Origin: Thiopseudomonas acetoxidans
GTDB taxonomy: Bacteria > Pseudomonadota > Gammaproteobacteria > Pseudomonadales > Pseudomonadaceae
NCBI RefSeq assembly: GCF_030362935.1
Contig: NZ_JAUCDY010000004.1
Coordinates: 124,001-188,000, forward strand
DNA: 64,000 nt
Reading direction: 5' to 3'
Under the pieces are notes generated by a model. The model was given only the letters and a program-made list of their open reading frames with translations, was not told the DNA's origin and did not search any database. Position numbers and translations under genes: made by a program. Positions 1 through 8,371 of this stretch are shown in pieces (the first letter of the stretch is position 1; each line of letters opens with the position of its first letter).

Positions 1-1
1 T

Positions 2-793
2 GAGCTAACCAGTAACTCTTTGGTGCGCAAACTGTCGTTTACCGGCTCAACCGAGGTGGGTCGTACCTTGCTGCGCCAGTGCGCGGAAGACATTAAAAAG
101 GTCTCGTTGGAGTTGGGCGGCAATGCGCCCTTTATTGTGTTTGAAGACGCTGATTTGGATGCGGCGGTGACCGGGGCCTTGGCGGCTAAATACCGCAATG
201 CCGGGCAAACCTGCGTCTGTGTGAATAGGTTTTACGTGCATGAGGCGGTGTATGAAGACTTTGCCCAGCGCTTTACTCAAGCCGTACAGGCACTGCGCAT
301 GGGCGATGGCTTGCAAGAAGGCGTACAGATTGGCCCACTGATTGATCAGGCGGCAGTGGATAAAGTGCAAAGTCATATTCAAGACGCACTCAGCCAAGGC
401 GCACAACTGGTTTATGGCGGTCAGGCAGAACAGGGCACGTTTTTCCAGCCCACCGTGCTCACCGAGGTACCCAATACGGCATTGCTCACCCGGGATGAAG
501 TCTTTGGTCCGGTGGCGGGTTTAATTCGTTTTAGCACAGAAGCAGAGGTCATTGAGCTGGCTAACAACACAGAGTACGGTTTGGCCGCTTATTTTTACAG
601 TCGCGATGTGGGCCGTTGTTTGCGTGTCGGTGAAGCGCTGGAGTACGGTATGATCGGTATCAATAGCGGGATGATTTCCAACGAAGTGGCTCCCTTTGGC
701 GGTATTAAAGCCTCAGGACTAGGGCGCGAAGGCTCAAAATACGGGCTGGATGACTACATGGAAATTAAATACCTGCACTTGGGCGGCATCTAA
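2..793 (+). CDS. gabD: Succinate-semialdehyde dehydrogenase, C-terminal part (window edge)
   Basis: NAD(P)-dependent aldehyde dehydrogenase that oxidises succinate semialdehyde to succinate in GABA breakdown. The reading frame is open from base 2, so the start lies outside the window; about 264 of roughly 480 residues are present. Visible are the cofactor-loop stretch FTGSTEVG, the catalytic-Glu region LELGGNAPF, the catalytic cysteine in NAGQTCVC and the late motif EVFGPV. NAGQTCVCVNR is typical of GabD rather than of betaine-aldehyde or coniferyl-aldehyde enzymes. The gabT partner is not in view. Assignment to GabD within the large ALDH family is likely but not certain without the N-terminus. 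Confidence 0.85.
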   Translation, partial: ELTSNSLVRKLSFTGSTEVGRTLLRQCAEDIKKVSLELGGNAPFIVFEDADLDAAVTGALAAKYRNAGQTCVCVNRFYVHEAVYEDFAQRFTQAVQALRMGDGLQEGVQIGPLIDQAAVDKVQSHIQDALSQGAQLVYGGQAEQGTFFQPTVLTEVPNTALLTRDEVFGPVAGLIRFSTEAEVIELANNTEYGLAAYFYSRDVGRCLRVGEALEYGMIGINSGMISNEVAPFGGIKASGLGREGSKYGLDDYMEIKYLHLGGI

Positions 794-834
794 ACAGGCA
801 TGTGCTGTGCTTGAACTCGGGGAGCATTCTGCGC

Positions 835-1599
835 ATGGCGCTTGACTGGTTTAACATTTCTTTTCTGATTGTTTGTGGTTTTTTCGGCGCTTTTATCAAT
901 GCGGTTGTCGGTGGCGGTGGCTTGATCACTGTGCCGGCTTTGCTGGCTGTAGGTTTACCGCCTGCCGTGGCGATTGGCACCAATAAATTGGCGGCGTCCT
1001 TGGGAAACTTAACCAGTATGCTGGCTTTTATGCGAGCTGGAAAAGTAAATATTCGTCTGCTGCTGCCAATTCTGCCTTTGGTATTTGCAAGTTCCATGAG
1101 TGGCGCTTTTACTGTACACCAGCTGTCGCCGGAGATTCTGCAGCCGCTGATAATTGTCATGCTAATCGCTGTGCTGGTTTACAGTCTGGCAAAAAAGAAC
1201 TTGGGGCAACTGCCCAAAGCGATGCTGGTCAAGGGCTGGAAGAAAAAACTAGCCTACACACTGCTTATAATCATCGGTTTTTATGACGGCTTTTTTGGCC
1301 CGGGCACGGGATCCTTTATGATTTTTGTGCTGCTGTTTATGGGCTTTGATTTTGTCAATGCCGCCGGCAGCTCGAAGCTGTTAAATCTCACCAGCAACAC
1401 CGCCGCCCTGTTGATGTTTATGGGGTTGGGCTCGGTAAACTACAGTTACGGAATTGTTCTAGGGTTGTCGATGATCGCTGGTGCTTATGTCGGTACGCGT
1501 GTAGCACTAAGCAAAGGCACTGGTTTTGTGCGGCTGCTGTTTATTGCTGTCACTTCTGTGTTGATTATCAAGAATATCTATGATTTTTATGGTGAGTAA
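835..1599 (+). CDS. TauE/SafE-family membrane permease
   Basis: Integral membrane protein of the TauE/SafE (DUF81) family, which exports or imports small anions such as sulfite or organosulfur compounds; the substrate here is unknown. About 254 residues with several hydrophobic segments, and the two internally related glycine-rich stretches typical of the family: GAFINAVVGGGGLITVPAL near the N-terminus and GFYDGFFGPGTGSF near the middle. ATG 835 is preferred over an upstream in-frame start at 802 because it begins the hydrophobic MALDWF segment and follows a GGGGAG stretch. It lies about 40 bp after the gabD-like gene, so the two may be co-transcribed. A second family member is at 32916-33704. 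Confidence 0.85.
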   Translation: MALDWFNISFLIVCGFFGAFINAVVGGGGLITVPALLAVGLPPAVAIGTNKLAASLGNLTSMLAFMRAGKVNIRLLLPILPLVFASSMSGAFTVHQLSPEILQPLIIVMLIAVLVYSLAKKNLGQLPKAMLVKGWKKKLAYTLLIIIGFYDGFFGPGTGSFMIFVLLFMGFDFVNAAGSSKLLNLTSNTAALLMFMGLGSVNYSYGIVLGLSMIAGAYVGTRVALSKGTGFVRLLFIAVTSVLIIKNIYDFYGE

Positions 1600-1667
1600 G
1601 GCTGCTCAGGGCGGGTGCCTGTTACAGTGTTTTGCGAGCAAAAAAACGCAGTGTTTAAGGAGTAATA

Positions 1668-2360
1668 ATGGAGCAGCAGGGCATATTGCGTAATTGGAAT
1701 AATGAGAAAGGCTTTGGTTTTATTAAAGGCGCGCAGGGTGATGTGTTTGTGCACATCTCTGCTGTGCGTGGTGATACAAGGCCTGAAGTTAATACTGAGG
1801 TGTTTTACATTGCCAAACAAGACCAGCAAGGACGTTGGCGAGCAACGCACATGCGTGGCGCTGAGCTGGCTATAGATAAACCGAAGATTCGGCGCAAACC
1901 ACATAATCAGCCTGTGCCACAAAAGCATCAGCCGCAAACCAAATTCAGTCCGCGTGCGCATGCAGGAACAGGCAAAGATGCTGCTTGGAAGGCTTTGTTA
2001 TTTTTTGTCAGTATAGTAATAACAGCTTGGGGTTTGGTCGTGCTGTTGTTGCACAATGCTTTGTTCTGGCCGATGGGTGCGTATATGGGCGCGAGCTTGG
2101 TTAGTTTTATCCAGTATTGGACGGATAAGAATAAAGCGCAGACAGATGAATGGCGTACACCTGAAAGCAGTTTGCATCTGATCGAGCTCTTGGGTGGATG
2201 GCCGGGCGCCTTTATTGCACAAAAGCTATTACGGCATAAAACGCGCAAAGGGTCTTACCAAGCGACCTATTGGTTGATAGTGTTGATTCATCTAGCTTTC
2301 TGGATTGATACCCTGTTTTTAGGCCAGCATGCCTTAGCATTTGTAGGTTGGACTATTTAA
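1668..2360 (+). CDS. Cold-shock domain / DUF1294 membrane protein
   Basis: A fusion of an N-terminal cold-shock domain (residues about 1-65) and a C-terminal DUF1294 membrane region. The cold-shock part carries the RNA-binding signatures KGFGFI and DVFVHIS. A basic linker (about 70-105) leads to hydrophobic segments near 108-128, 130-148 and 200-222, with the DUF1294 stretch LLGGWPGAFIAQ between them. Such proteins are widespread in Proteobacteria and presumed to be membrane-tethered nucleic-acid-binding proteins, but the function is not known. A clear ribosome site (AAGGAG) precedes the ATG. The 73-residue gene at 2378 follows after 17 bp and is probably co-transcribed. Confidence 0.85.
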   Translation: MEQQGILRNWNNEKGFGFIKGAQGDVFVHISAVRGDTRPEVNTEVFYIAKQDQQGRWRATHMRGAELAIDKPKIRRKPHNQPVPQKHQPQTKFSPRAHAGTGKDAAWKALLFFVSIVITAWGLVVLLLHNALFWPMGAYMGASLVSFIQYWTDKNKAQTDEWRTPESSLHLIELLGGWPGAFIAQKLLRHKTRKGSYQATYWLIVLIHLAFWIDTLFLGQHALAFVGWTI

Positions 2361-2377
2361 GTACGGAGTGAAAAATA

Positions 2378-2599
2378 ATGAGCGACAAACTAAATGAAAC
2401 AGCGTTAAACGCTTTAAAAATTGCTTTTAGCTACATGCCCAAAGCCATAGAAGTGACGAAATACGAGTATGGCGAAAATTTTCAGTATGTGCTGGATCAT
2501 ATTGAAACGGTAAAAGAAGTGTTGCTGCTCAATGATGTGGATCCAGAGGAAGTGTATGGCGAGGTGCATCCCGATCATTCGCCGAACTCAATGTATTAA
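2378..2599 (+). CDS. Small acidic protein of unknown function
   Basis: 73-residue acidic protein without signal peptide or membrane segment. The sequence around MPKAIEVTKYEYGENFQYVL is mostly helical-looking and the C-terminus is rich in Asp, Glu, His and Pro (DVDPEEVYGEVHPDHSP). I do not recognise a characterised family. It is accepted as real because it has a GGAGTG-type ribosome site just upstream, codon use like its neighbours, and sits 17 bp behind the cold-shock/DUF1294 gene. Confidence 0.65.
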   Translation: MSDKLNETALNALKIAFSYMPKAIEVTKYEYGENFQYVLDHIETVKEVLLLNDVDPEEVYGEVHPDHSPNSMY

Positions 2600-2677
2600 G
2601 CGTGTTGCGCGCCCAACCCTGATAGCGCTCCCCCCCAACCACTATGCTAAGCCACATACCACTGAGCTGTTAGTTCC

Positions 2678-3436
2678 TTAAAGCATAGCACCAAGTAGCG
2701 TTGGTAAAAGCACACCAGCCAAACCAACCAAACTGAACTCCTCTGTGCCACGTACGTGCATGGGTTCGGGGTTGATATGCACTACGGTGGCGCCCTGTTG
2801 CGCAGCAACCAGCGGGATGCTGGCGGCGGGTTGCACCATGCCCGAGGTACCTATGGATAACAGGCAGTCACAGTCCTCTGCGGCGGCAAAGGCAGCCTGC
2901 ATGGCGTGTTCGGGCAGTGCCTCGCCAAACCACACCACGCCGGGTCGAATCATGCCCTGACAGTGTTCGCAGCGCGGGGGTGTAATTTCTTGTTCTTGTT
3001 CCATTTGCGGCACATCAGTGAATTGGTAAGCGCGAGTGCAATCGAAGCAGCGCGGTGCAAAGATGCTGCCATGTAAGTGGATAACTTCGCTATTGCCGGA
3101 CCGCTCATGCAGATCATCCACGTTTTGGGTAATCAGGGTTAGTTTGGGTACGCGTTGGGCTAGCTCGGCAATAGCCCTGTGAGCAGGGTTGGGCTTAACT
3201 TGCAGCAGTAATTGACGACGCCACTCATACCAGCCCCAAACCAATGAGGGTTCGCGCAAGAAAGCCTGTGGAGTTGCCAGCTGCATGGGGTCAAACTGTG
3301 ACCACAAGCCCGTAAGCGCATCACGAAAGGTGGGCACGCCACTTTCAGCAGAAACACCGGCTCCGGTAAAAACCACTAGGTGTCGCGCTTTCTGTACTGC
3401 CTCTATCACAGCAGTCGGAACTTTTGTTTTTGCCAT
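2678..3436 (-). CDS. cobB: NAD-dependent protein deacylase, Sir2 family
   Basis: Sirtuin that removes acyl groups from lysine side chains using NAD+, releasing nicotinamide and O-acyl-ADP-ribose. 252 residues. The NAD-binding GAGVSAESGVPTFRD motif is near the N-terminus, followed by TQNVDDLH, the catalytic HLHGS and two zinc-binding pairs CFDC and CEHC. A Tyr-x-x-Arg pair in WYEWRR corresponds to the acyl-pocket residues of class III sirtuins such as E. coli CobB, which also remove succinyl groups; that specificity is inferred. It is transcribed away from the ectoine operon, from which it is separated by a 355-bp intergenic region. In other bacteria CobB also controls acetyl-CoA synthetase; no such gene is nearby. 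Confidence 0.9.
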   Translation of the reverse strand: MAKTKVPTAVIEAVQKARHLVVFTGAGVSAESGVPTFRDALTGLWSQFDPMQLATPQAFLREPSLVWGWYEWRRQLLLQVKPNPAHRAIAELAQRVPKLTLITQNVDDLHERSGNSEVIHLHGSIFAPRCFDCTRAYQFTDVPQMEQEQEITPPRCEHCQGMIRPGVVWFGEALPEHAMQAAFAAAEDCDCLLSIGTSGMVQPAASIPLVAAQQGATVVHINPEPMHVRGTEEFSLVGLAGVLLPTLLGAML

Positions 3437-3791
3437 TGTTTCTCCCCCACTAACCAGAACAAAACCTACTAAACCCTAACGCACTTTGGCTGCACCTGTA
3501 CATTGTTAACAGGATGCAATACCAGCGATGCAAAGAACGCTTATTCCGCACATACGACCGTTCATCGGTTTTATAGAATATTTTTTGACGTTGCTAAAAC
3601 ACTGCTTTTTTAAACAAAAGTGCATGTTTCGCTAGCGCCTATGAGCAATGGAGTCTAGCCACTTTGACCCTGCCCACAGCAGTGCTATTTATTACGCTGT
3701 CAACGACTAAAACCACCTAGTAGTCGATTTGAGTTTATTGTTTTACCTGTTTAGGCTTAAACAGCAAATACACAACAAAACAGGACTTATT
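3437..3791. other. Intergenic region between cobB and the ectoine operon
   Basis: 355 bp of AT-rich sequence between two divergent transcription units, presumably holding both promoters. A possible sigma-70 type pair facing the ectoine genes is TTGACG at 3585-3590 and TTTAAA at 3609-3614 (18-bp spacer). No EctR-type regulator gene and no clear operator palindrome was seen. The long distance from this promoter candidate to ectA leaves room for an untranslated leader, in which I see no recognised structure. Confidence 0.4.
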
Positions 3792-4307
3792 TTGAGTATT
3801 GCTACCGTCACATTTCGTCAACCTACTGACGACGACGGCTATTCCCTGCATCAACTGGTAGCTCGATGCCAGCCTTTAGACACCAACTCGGTGTACTGTA
3901 ATTTACTGCAGTGTACCGACTTTGCACAGACCGCGATTGCTGCGGAAAATGCACAGGGTGAGTTGGTCGGTTTTATTTCTGGTTATTGCCCTCCAGCCCG
4001 CCCAGACACCTTATTCGTCTGGCAAGTGGCTGTCGACAGCAGTATGCGAGGCCAAGGTTTGGCATTACGTATGTTACTGGCCCTGATTGCACGGTTAGCC
4101 CCCAAAGGCGTTCGTTACCTTGAAACAACGATTTCACCTAACAACGCTGCATCTCAAGCTTTATTTTTAAAAGCATTCCATCAACTGGGTATCGAACACA
4201 GCACCCACGTCTTGTTCTCAAGTAAGCAGCATTTTGCTGGTCTGCATGAAGACGAAGTGTTGTATCGCGCAGGCCCTTTGCCGCGTAGCCCAGAAAACAA
4301 TAAATAG
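3792..4307 (+). CDS. ectA: L-2,4-diaminobutyrate N-gamma-acetyltransferase
   Basis: GNAT-fold acetyltransferase making N-gamma-acetyl-diaminobutyrate from diaminobutyrate and acetyl-CoA, the second step of ectoine synthesis. The acetyl-CoA-binding region VAVDSSMRGQGLALRML lies in the middle, preceded by the family-typical GFISGYCPPARPDTLFVWQ stretch. TTG 3792 is chosen as the start (171 residues) because an AGGA ribosome site lies a few bases upstream and the protein then begins close to the conserved FRQPTDDDG segment; an upstream in-frame TTG at 3729 would add 21 residues with no family match. It is first in the operon; ectB follows after 8 bp. Confidence 0.92.
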   Translation: MSIATVTFRQPTDDDGYSLHQLVARCQPLDTNSVYCNLLQCTDFAQTAIAAENAQGELVGFISGYCPPARPDTLFVWQVAVDSSMRGQGLALRMLLALIARLAPKGVRYLETTISPNNAASQALFLKAFHQLGIEHSTHVLFSSKQHFAGLHEDEVLYRAGPLPRSPENNK

Positions 4308-4315
4308 GTTGCCCC

Positions 4316-5593
4316 ATGAAACATTTTGAACAAAACGAATCAGGCGTAAGAAGTTACTGCCGCTCATTTCCTGTGATTTTTAAACAAGCCCAAGGTGCTG
4401 AGCTGATTGCTGAAGATGGCACCCGCTATATTGATTTCTTGGCTGGCGCAGGAACCCTTAACTACGGCCACAACCATCCTGTATTGAAACAGGCGTTGTT
4501 GGATTACATTGAAAGCGATGGTTTAACCCATGGCTTGGATATGTACTCATTAGCCAAACAGCGTTTCCTCGAAACCTTTAACCGCATTATTTTAAAGCCA
4601 CGCGGCATGCAGGAATACCTCGTGCAGTTTACTGGCCCTACCGGTACCAACGCCGTTGAAGCAGCTTTAAAGCTGGCGCGTAAGGTGACAGGACGGAATA
4701 ACATTATTAGCTTTACCAATGGTTTTCACGGTGTCTCTTTGGGTGCTTTAGCCACCACAGGTAATGAACACCACCGTGGTGGTGCAGGTGTGAACCTGAA
4801 TGATGTCAGCCGCATGCCTTATGCCAACTATTTTGGTAAGGACGTCAGCACTATAGCTATGATGGAAAAGCTACTGGAAGACCCCAGTAGTGGTGTCGAC
4901 AAACCTGCTGCAGTTATTGTAGAGGTTGTGCAGGGCGAAGGCGGTTTAAACTGTGCTTCAGCCCAGTGGTTACGCGGACTAGAAAAACTGTGTCGCAAGC
5001 ATGAAATGTTGCTGATTGTGGACGATATCCAAGCCGGTTGTGGTCGTACCGGTAGCTTCTTTAGCTTTGAAAACATGGGCATTAAGCCAGACATGATCAC
5101 CCTGTCTAAATCCTTAAGCGGTTATGGTCTACCCTTTGCGGTGGTGTTATTACGCCCAGAGCTTGATCAATGGAAGCCGGGCGAACATAACGGTACTTTC
5201 CGTGGTAACAACCATGCGTTTGTTACTGCCGCTGCAGCGTTTGAGCAGTTTTGGCAAACCGATGAGTTTGCGCAAAGCGTACAACGCAAAGGTGATCGTA
5301 TCCGTGCCCGTATGGAGCAAATCGCTAAGCGTTATTCAGCGCATAAACTGTTTGTAAAAGGACGTGGCATGATGCTGGGTATTAACTGTCCTGATGGCGA
5401 ATCGGCGGCACAGGTGTGTGAGTTTTCGTTTGAAAACGGCTTGGTCATTGAGACCAGTGGTGCCTACAGCCAGGTGGTTAAGTGCTTATGCCCACTGATT
5501 ATTAGCGAAGAGCAGATTGATCAGGCCATGGATATTCTTGATCGCGCTTTTGCAGACACCTTTGCAGACAAGCAAGTTAACAAAGCCTCCTAA
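4316..5593 (+). CDS. ectB: Diaminobutyrate-2-oxoglutarate aminotransferase
   Basis: PLP-dependent class III aminotransferase converting aspartate-beta-semialdehyde and glutamate to 2,4-diaminobutyrate, the first committed step of ectoine synthesis. 425 residues, the usual family length. Visible are the phosphate-binding TGPTGTNAVEAA, the cofactor aspartate in IVDDIQAGCGRTG and the Schiff-base lysine in TLSKSLSGYGLP. The order ectA-ectB-ectC with tight spacing fixes this as the ectoine enzyme rather than the siderophore/diaminopropane paralogue. A hairpin (5611-5639) separates it from ectC. Confidence 0.95.
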   Translation: MKHFEQNESGVRSYCRSFPVIFKQAQGAELIAEDGTRYIDFLAGAGTLNYGHNHPVLKQALLDYIESDGLTHGLDMYSLAKQRFLETFNRIILKPRGMQEYLVQFTGPTGTNAVEAALKLARKVTGRNNIISFTNGFHGVSLGALATTGNEHHRGGAGVNLNDVSRMPYANYFGKDVSTIAMMEKLLEDPSSGVDKPAAVIVEVVQGEGGLNCASAQWLRGLEKLCRKHEMLLIVDDIQAGCGRTGSFFSFENMGIKPDMITLSKSLSGYGLPFAVVLLRPELDQWKPGEHNGTFRGNNHAFVTAAAAFEQFWQTDEFAQSVQRKGDRIRARMEQIAKRYSAHKLFVKGRGMMLGINCPDGESAAQVCEFSFENGLVIETSGAYSQVVKCLCPLIISEEQIDQAMDILDRAFADTFADKQVNKAS

Positions 5594-5610
5594 ACATAGA
5601 TCGACTAATG

Positions 5611-5639
5611 CAGCGCTAATCTTTTTTTGGTTAGCGCTG
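5611..5639 (+). promoter_or_regulatory. Intercistronic hairpin between ectB and ectC
   Basis: Perfect 9-bp inverted repeat CAGCGCTAA / TTAGCGCTG around an 11-base T-rich loop, in the 84-bp gap between ectB and ectC. No T-run follows the 3' arm, so it looks like an mRNA-stability or partial-termination element rather than a full terminator. Confidence 0.5.
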
Positions 5640-5677
5640 AGTAATTCATTAAACATATACCAATAAGGAATTTAACC

Positions 5678-6061
5678 ATGATCGTCCGTACTCTGGCCGA
5701 ATGTGAAAATAGCGAACGCCGTGTAGTTGCGCAAAACTGGGAAAGCACCCGCATGTTGCTCAAAGATGACAACATGGGTTTTTCTTTCCACATCACCACT
5801 ATTTATGCCAACACTGAAACCCATATCTGGTACAAAAACCATTTGGAGTCCGTGTACTGCATTAGTGGCGAAGGTGAAATTCAAACCTTAGCTGACGGCA
5901 AGGTATATCCAATCAAACCTGGCACGCTGTATATTTTAGATAAACACGATGAGCACCTGTTGCGCGGCTTTAGTGAAATGAAAATGGCGTGCGTCTTCAA
6001 CCCACCGCTTAGTGGCAAAGAAGTGCATGATAAAGACGGTGTTTATCCACTGGAAGGCTAA
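5678..6061 (+). CDS. ectC: L-ectoine synthase
   Basis: Cupin-fold, metal-dependent ectoine synthase that cyclises N-gamma-acetyl-diaminobutyrate to ectoine. 127 residues, near the usual 128-137. Family stretches visible are VVAQNWESTRMLL, FSFHITTIYANTETHIWYK and LESVYCISGEGE, followed by the cupin region YILDKHDEHLLRG. The ATG follows an AAGGAA ribosome site. The ectD hydroxylase gene is not nearby, so the product is probably ectoine only, unless ectD lies elsewhere on the chromosome. Confidence 0.95.
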   Translation: MIVRTLAECENSERRVVAQNWESTRMLLKDDNMGFSFHITTIYANTETHIWYKNHLESVYCISGEGEIQTLADGKVYPIKPGTLYILDKHDEHLLRGFSEMKMACVFNPPLSGKEVHDKDGVYPLEG

Positions 6062-6234
6062 GCGTTTACCAAGCGCGGGCGTGCTGTCCGCGCATATAGC
6101 TATGATTACGTTATTGCAGCATAAAGCACCAAGATAATTGCACAGTTTTGCGGCATCGCTGATAATCAGGCGATTTTACTTGAAGCCGCTGTCTTCGAGC
6201 TTACAGTTACCCTTTATTTATAGGCTCATACCTC

Positions 6235-7677
6235 ATGCATACAGTAGAAAAAATTGGCGGCACGTCCATGAGCAGTTTTGCGGACGTGTTAAACAATATT
6301 TTTTTAACCCAACATCCAGAGCACGGCTTGTATCAGCGTATTTTTGTGGTCTCCGCATACAGTGGCATGACCAACCAGCTGCTGGAGCACAAAAAAACCG
6401 GTGAGCCCGGCGTCTACCAACGTTTTGCCGAAGCCAGTGGCGAACAAGCATGGCAAGAACCTTTAGAGGTGGTACGCGCGGCCATGCTAGCTAAAAATGC
6501 TGAAATCTTCCCCGACAGCGCCCATGCGTTGGACCAAGCTAATCAGTTTATTAATAGCCGTATTGATGACTGTGCTGAAGTGATGCACAGCCTGCACCAG
6601 CTGTGTAACTACGGGCATTTCCAGCTCACCGAGCACCTTATTAAAGTACGTGAGATGCTTGCCTCGCTGGGTGAGGCTCATAGTGCTTTTAATACGGTAT
6701 TGGCTTTGAAGTTAAAAGGTATCAATGCGCGCTATGTTGACCTGACGGGTTGGCAAGCGACGACACCACTGCCATTTGCTGAAATGATAGCGCACCATTT
6801 TCAGGGTATCGATTTCAGTAAAGAGCTGGTGATTGCGCCTGGCTACACTCACTGCACTGAAGGTCTGATGAACACCTTTGATCGCGGTTATACCGAGATC
6901 ACCTTTGCTCAGATTGCCGCCGCAACTGGCGCCAAAGAAGCCATTATTCATAAAGAGTTTCACCTGAGTACGGCTGACCCTAATTTGGTTGGCGCTGATA
7001 AGGTGGTAACTATTGGTATGACCAACTACGATGTAGCGGATCAGTTATCCAATCTAGGCATGGAGGCAATTCATCCTCGTGCCGGTAAAACCTTGCGCCG
7101 CGCCGGTGTTGAGCTGCGTATTAAAAACGCTTTTGAGCCTGAGCACACCGGAACTCTGATTTGCCAAGACTATGCCAGCGAAACACCGCGCGTAGAAATT
7201 ATTGCGGGCCGTAAAGATGTATTTGGTATTGAAGTGTTCGACCAAGAAATGCTGGGCGATATGAACTACGACACCGAAATCACCAATATCATCAAGCAAC
7301 TCAAGCTCTATGTGGTGAATAAATCACGCGATGCCAACAGCATTACCTATTACTGTGCAGGCTCACGCAAGATTATTAATCGTGCGGCGCGCTTGATTGA
7401 AGAGCATTACTCCAGCGCCGAAGTAACGGTACATAATGTAGCGATTGTTTCAGCCATTGGCTCAAACATGAAAATCAAAGGCATTCTGGCGAAAACCGCG
7501 ACAGCATTGGCCGATGCGGGTATCAGCATTCAGGCATTGCAGCAAACCATTCGCCAAGTAGAAATGCAGATAGTGGTACAAGAAAGTGATTACGATGCGG
7601 CCATTATCGCCCTGCATCGAGCCTTGATTGAGCCAGAGAACTACAGTGGCGTTATCCATCAAGCAGCGGCTTATTAG
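6235..7677 (+). CDS. ask: Ectoine-operon aspartokinase
   Basis: Aspartate kinase making aspartyl phosphate, the entry into aspartate-semialdehyde and so the EctB substrate. 480 residues. It starts with the kinase motif KIGGTSM and contains AITAITES-like kinase features in altered form typical of the ectoine-linked branch (VDLTGW, GFFGA-region TGAKEAIIHKEFH), and C-terminal ACT-type repeats near residues 330-470 (AIVSAIGSNM, GISIQALQQTIRQVEMQ). This Ask_Ect type is found with ectABC in marine and halotolerant bacteria and is described as less sensitive to feedback by lysine and threonine; that property is inferred from the family. It lies 173 bp after ectC with no terminator between. Confidence 0.92.
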   Translation: MHTVEKIGGTSMSSFADVLNNIFLTQHPEHGLYQRIFVVSAYSGMTNQLLEHKKTGEPGVYQRFAEASGEQAWQEPLEVVRAAMLAKNAEIFPDSAHALDQANQFINSRIDDCAEVMHSLHQLCNYGHFQLTEHLIKVREMLASLGEAHSAFNTVLALKLKGINARYVDLTGWQATTPLPFAEMIAHHFQGIDFSKELVIAPGYTHCTEGLMNTFDRGYTEITFAQIAAATGAKEAIIHKEFHLSTADPNLVGADKVVTIGMTNYDVADQLSNLGMEAIHPRAGKTLRRAGVELRIKNAFEPEHTGTLICQDYASETPRVEIIAGRKDVFGIEVFDQEMLGDMNYDTEITNIIKQLKLYVVNKSRDANSITYYCAGSRKIINRAARLIEEHYSSAEVTVHNVAIVSAIGSNMKIKGILAKTATALADAGISIQALQQTIRQVEMQIVVQESDYDAAIIALHRALIEPENYSGVIHQAAAY

Positions 7678-7699
7678 TCCTGCTCCCATCTAGCAATAT

Positions 7700-7722
7700 G
7701 AGTGCGCTGTTAAGGCGCATTC
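7700..7722 (+). terminator. Weak hairpin after the ectoine operon
   Basis: 8-bp stem GAGTGCGC / GCGCATTC (one G-U pair) with a 7-base loop, about 22 bases after the aspartokinase stop codon. No T-run follows, so termination strength is uncertain. Confidence 0.3.
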
Positions 7723-7789
7723 GTATTCGCTTCATATTTGTTTAATCTATCTCTCCATATAATGAATTATGTTTTATTGGAGAGCCAAG

Positions 7790-8209
7790 ATGAAAAAAAC
7801 ATTCGTTGCACTAGTTTTAGCCGCCATCAGTAGTTACAGCATAGCGACGGAAAAACAACAGGTTACTGTTTCCCTTACCTCAGCCAGCACCATGGCCCAA
7901 GGTATGGCGATGGTCTTAGCCAACCAAATGCAAGAACAAGGTGCGCAGGTAGATATTTTACTTTGCGACAAGGCGGGTGATATCGCTTTAAAGGGTGCGG
8001 AGGGTGAAACACTTAAGCCAAATAATGTGACACCAGCACAGCTGCTAGATGGCGCGCTTAAGAAAGGCGCAACAGCATCAGTGTGTGCACTTTACCTGCC
8101 CAATACAGGCAATAAGGCAGAAGACTTGCGCGATGGTATCAAGCCAGCAAACCCTGCAGAAATGGGTGCCAGATTGTTAGAAGCTAACCGCAAGGTTATC
8201 GGCTTCTAA
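7790..8209 (+). CDS. Secreted DsrE/DsrF-like protein
   Basis: 139-residue protein with an N-terminal signal peptide (MKKTFVALVLAAISSYSIA), so probably periplasmic. The mature part resembles the DsrE/DsrF/YchN fold: a first strand VTVSLTSAST, then MAMVLANQMQEQGAQVDILLCDKAG, with single cysteines in LLCDKAG and ASVCALYLP. In this fold cysteines often take part in sulfur transfer, but the function of the exported branch is not established. ATG 7790 is chosen over an upstream in-frame ATG at 7769 because it has a GGAGAG ribosome site and gives the clean signal peptide. It forms a single-gene unit ending in a terminator at 8275-8303. Confidence 0.7.
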   Translation: MKKTFVALVLAAISSYSIATEKQQVTVSLTSASTMAQGMAMVLANQMQEQGAQVDILLCDKAGDIALKGAEGETLKPNNVTPAQLLDGALKKGATASVCALYLPNTGNKAEDLRDGIKPANPAEMGARLLEANRKVIGF

Positions 8210-8274
8210 AACGATTTTAACAGTAGGGCATGCCTGTGCTGGAGCCAAAAGGAATAGGTGAAGCATAGGATTTT

Positions 8275-8303
8275 ATGGCTGGCCAATATGGCCGGCCATT
8301 TTT
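8275..8303 (+). terminator. Rho-independent terminator
   Basis: Stem ATGGC-T-GGCC / GGCC-G-GCCAT (one mismatch) with a 5-base AATAT loop followed by TTTTT. It ends the DsrE-like transcript and sits 68 bp before the end of the convergent methylase gene. Confidence 0.75.
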
Positions 8304-8371
8304 ATGTGAGACTGTTGAGCAATGTGATACACACTCTGTCAGCTATGAAATATGTCGTGCAATGGGAGAGA

